Shown here: in pieces, positions 61,894 to 64,000 of the stretch
How positions within the stretch are numbered: position 1 is the first letter of the stretch
How the letters are laid out: the number at the start of each line of letters is the position of its first letter
Assembly: GCA_900472485.1 (NCBI GenBank)
Contig: UCII01000029.1
Location: 1 to 64,000, forward strand
DNA from: Hyphomicrobiales bacterium
GTDB taxonomy: Bacteria > Pseudomonadota > Alphaproteobacteria > Rhizobiales > Rhizobiaceae
DNA length: 64,000 bases
Reading direction: 5' to 3'
The notes under the pieces: model-generated
Seen by the model: the letters and a program-made list of their open reading frames with translations, nothing else
Databases searched by the model: none
What the model was told of the DNA's origin: nothing
Made by a program: the position numbers and the translations under genes

Positions 61894-62658
61894 TTATCTA
61901 AGGAAAACGTCGCCCGCCGCGATCGGCATGATCCTGCCGTCCTCGGTTTCGAGCATTAACAAGCCATTATCATCGATTCCCGAGAAATGGCCCAAAATCG
62001 AGCGATCCGGCAAGTTTACCGTGATCTTTTCCCCGATGCCGCATGCGAACTCCCGCCAGCGCGCAGTGATCTCGCGAACACCCTTGCCACGGTTCCAGAC
62101 GCCGAGCGCCTCCGACATCGCGGCATAAAGATGGGCAAACAATTCCTCCGGTGACACCATGGAACCCTGCTGCCTGAGGCATGTGACCGGATACATCGGA
62201 TTATCAGGCATGACGGCAATGTTGATGCCAATGCCGATGACAAGCGCATACCGGCCGTCCGGCAGCGCCTCGCCCTCGATCAGGATGCCGCAGGTCTTCT
62301 TGCGGCCGATCAGGATATCGTTCGGCCATTTGATCTCGACCGGCTCGGCGGCGAGCGGCAGCACGCCGCGTACTGCCTGATGCACGGCGAGCGCCACCGC
62401 AAGCGGCAGAGAGCCGAGGCGGTCCATGGGAGCAGGATCGATCAGAAGGAGAGATGCATAGAGATTGCCGGCTTCCGACGCCCAGGCGCGACCGCGGCGG
62501 CCGCGTCCCCCCGTCTGGCGCCCGGCGGTCACCCAAAGGTTTCCGGGGTCGCCTGCACGCGCCCGTTCGAGGCAGACGCTGTTTGTGGACGAGGTTTCCT
62601 GAAGGGCATCATGCCGGAAGTCGGCGAGCGACTTCCGGCTATTCATGTCAGACGCCAT
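61894..62658 (-). CDS. birA: Biotin--[acetyl-CoA carboxylase] ligase
   Basis: This enzyme attaches biotin to the AccB lysine. It has 254 residues. The biotin-binding SSTN motif is near residue 22-25, the adenylate loop is GRQTGGRGRRGRAWAS near 48-63, the segment EIKWPNDILIGRKKTCGILIE is near 110-131, and the C-terminal small domain is SH3-like. It lacks an N-terminal DNA-binding domain, so it is the ligase-only type. Its ATG shares a base with the nuoN stop (TGATG), and its stop may overlap the rnj frame (TAATG). Confidence 0.93.
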   Translation of the reverse strand: MASDMNSRKSLADFRHDALQETSSTNSVCLERARAGDPGNLWVTAGRQTGGRGRRGRAWASEAGNLYASLLLIDPAPMDRLGSLPLAVALAVHQAVRGVLPLAAEPVEIKWPNDILIGRKKTCGILIEGEALPDGRYALVIGIGINIAVMPDNPMYPVTCLRQQGSMVSPEELFAHLYAAMSEALGVWNRGKGVREITARWREFACGIGEKITVNLPDRSILGHFSGIDDNGLLMLETEDGRIMPIAAGDVFLR

Positions 62659-64000
62659 CAAAACAGCGTCGCAGCGGCCAGATCGGCAGCACCGCCGATT
62701 GCGCCGCCGAAGAAGACGTAGGCAATGACGAACAGGCCGGAGAGACCGAAGACGAGGCGTAGCGAACCGGCTGTGCGCGTAAATTCGTCCTTGGCTTCAT
62801 CGAACCACATCACCTTGATGACGCGCAGATAGTAGTAAGCGCCGACGACCGAAGCCAGAACGCCGATGATGGCGAGCGCATAGAGATGCGCCTGGATGGC
62901 TGCCACGAAGACGAAATACTTTCCGAAGAAGCCCGCGAGCGGCGGAATGCCGGCCAGCGAGAACATCAGCGCCGTCAGCACGACAGCCATGAAGGGATTG
63001 GTCGCGGAAAGGCCGGCGAGATCGTCGATGTTTTCAACCTGACGGCCATCCTTGCGGCGCATCGCCATGATGATGGCGAAAGTGCCGAGCGTCATGACCA
63101 TATAGATGACCATGTAGAGCATGACGCCGGAGACACCGGTCTTGGTGCCGGCGGCGAGGCCGACGAGCGCATAGCCCATGTGACCGATCGAGGAATAGGC
63201 CATCAGTCGCTTGAAGTTGCGCTGTCCGATCGCCGCGAACGAGCCGAGCAGCATCGAAGCGATAGAGATGAACACGATGATCTGCTGCCAATCGGCAAGC
63301 ACCGGGTGGAAGGCCGTGACGACGATGCGGGTCAGGATAGCCATGGCGGCAACCTTCGGAGCAGCCGCGAAGAAGGCGGTGACCGGCGTCGGCGCGCCTT
63401 CATAAACATCCGGCGTCCACATATGGAACGGAACGGCGGAAATCTTGAAGGCGAGGCCCGCAAGCACGAAGACCAGGCCGAAGACCAGGCCTAGCGATCG
63501 GGTTTCGGCGCTGAGTGCGGTCGCGATCGCATCGAAGCTCGTGTGACCGGTGAAGCCGTAAACCAGCGACATGCCATAAAGCAGCATACCGGAGGACAAT
63601 GCACCGAGGACGAAGTACTTCAGGCCGGCTTCGGTCGACTTCAGGCTGTCGCGGTTGATGGCGGCAACGACGTAAAGGGCCAGCGACTGCAGTTCCAGCG
63701 ACAGGTAGAGCGAGATCAGGTCATGCGCCGAGATCATCAGCAGGATGCCGAGGGTCGCGAGCAAAAGGAGCACCGGGAACTCGAAGCGATCGAGCTGCTG
63801 CTCGCGCGCCTGGCCAATACTGAGGAACATGGCGACGATCGAGCCGACCAGCGCGACGATCTTCATGAAGCGGGAGAAGCCGTCGGCAAGGTAGGCGCCG
63901 CCATAGGCCAGCCCCTCGCCCGGCACGAAGATGATCCAGAGACCTGCCACCGCGAGGACCGCGATGGCAAGACCGGTGACCGTGGGTCCCGACCGCTCGC
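62658..64000 (-). CDS. nuoN: NADH-quinone oxidoreductase subunit N (5' end outside window)
   Basis: This is a membrane proton-pumping subunit of respiratory complex I. The visible 447 codons include many hydrophobic helices and the family segments SLYLSLELQSLALYVVAA, FKISAVPFHMWTPDVYEGAPTPVTAFFAA and GIPPLAGFFGKYFVF. The open frame continues past base 64000 without a start codon, so roughly the first 30-40 residues are missing. birA follows with overlapping stop and start. Confidence 0.96.
   Translation of the reverse strand, partial: ERSGPTVTGLAIAVLAVAGLWIIFVPGEGLAYGGAYLADGFSRFMKIVALVGSIVAMFLSIGQAREQQLDRFEFPVLLLLATLGILLMISAHDLISLYLSLELQSLALYVVAAINRDSLKSTEAGLKYFVLGALSSGMLLYGMSLVYGFTGHTSFDAIATALSAETRSLGLVFGLVFVLAGLAFKISAVPFHMWTPDVYEGAPTPVTAFFAAAPKVAAMAILTRIVVTAFHPVLADWQQIIVFISIASMLLGSFAAIGQRNFKRLMAYSSIGHMGYALVGLAAGTKTGVSGVMLYMVIYMVMTLGTFAIIMAMRRKDGRQVENIDDLAGLSATNPFMAVVLTALMFSLAGIPPLAGFFGKYFVFVAAIQAHLYALAIIGVLASVVGAYYYLRVIKVMWFDEAKDEFTRTAGSLRLVFGLSGLFVIAYVFFGGAIGGAADLAAATLF

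Noticed and set aside
59774..62128. A 784-codon open frame antisense to mce and rnj
   Set aside because: It spans two real genes and their intergenic gap on the other strand; composition is typical of a shadow frame.
1..64000. tRNA or rRNA genes, CRISPR arrays, insertion sequences, prophage
   Set aside because: Looked for T-loop consensus, regularly spaced repeats, transposase or integrase frames and terminal repeats. None was found.

Overview
This is a contiguous stretch of alphaproteobacterial chromosome, almost certainly from the Rhizobium/Agrobacterium group (Rhizobiaceae). The evidence is high-GC coding DNA, the gene pair pleD-divK, a complex I NDUFA12-like subunit, an RNase E with a large acidic insertion, RNase J together with RNase E, LexA boxes of the direct-repeat type GTTC-N7-GTTC, and many small families typical of Rhizobiales (DUF2155, DUF3572, DUF983, DUF1467). 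I see no rRNA, tRNA, CRISPR array, insertion sequence or prophage. It is a dense housekeeping region with a few accessory items.

Layout. 0-9 kb: prfB with a programmed +1 frameshift, the penicillin-binding protein mrcA, the amidase amiC, and divergently rne with a long structured leader. 9-16 kb: an aminotransferase, a DsbA-like thioredoxin, then aroQ-accB-accC-aat, a DUF2167 membrane protein, a strongly palindromic element and a DUF1062 gene. 16-25 kb (mostly minus): DUF2155, NDUFA12, three GNAT acetyltransferases, gatB, a YjhX-type small protein, a DUF4139 protein, gatA and gatC. 25-34 kb: a metallo-hydrolase, ruvX, two coupled small membrane proteins, a TetR regulator, a ParD antitoxin with a frameshifted ParE, aidB, and pyrB-pyrC'-plsY-dprA. 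34-42 kb: a structured intergenic repeat, topA-rnr, a DUF983 protein, an orphan ORF, an MFS transporter and rpmG. 42-46 kb: a probable small RNA, an AT-rich gap, pleD-divK, DUF3572, a HAD-like protein and a GNAT. 46-55 kb: dinB, a GH25 lysozyme-like lipoprotein, an L,D-transpeptidase, dnaE, a 28-residue membrane peptide, a secreted protein and a DUF5680 protein. 55-64 kb: lolD, lolC, proS, a probable small RNA, DUF1467, mce, rnj, birA and the start-less part of nuoN.

How the genes work together. Many entries are core information processing: translation (prfB, gatCAB, proS, rpmG, aat), RNA decay (rne, rnr, rnj) and DNA replication, topology and repair (dnaE, topA, ruvX, dprA, dinB, aidB). Others build the envelope (mrcA, amiC, plsY, lolCD, an L,D-transpeptidase, a GH25 enzyme) or drive biotin-dependent fatty-acid synthesis (accBC, birA). 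PleD and DivK link the window to asymmetric cell-cycle control.

The most interesting signal is three near-identical LexA boxes (46364-46378, 54105-54119, 54825-54839). One precedes dinB, one precedes a DUF5680 gene, and one precedes an untracked 28-codon gene with a perfect Shine-Dalgarno sequence that encodes a single hydrophobic helix. In size, topology and predicted control this peptide resembles SidA, the SOS-induced division inhibitor of Caulobacter. Other items worth checking are a YjhX (topoisomerase I inhibitor type) gene next to a GNAT gene, the broken parE, a dihydroorotase-like protein lacking metal ligands, two structured intergenic repeats and two candidate small RNAs.
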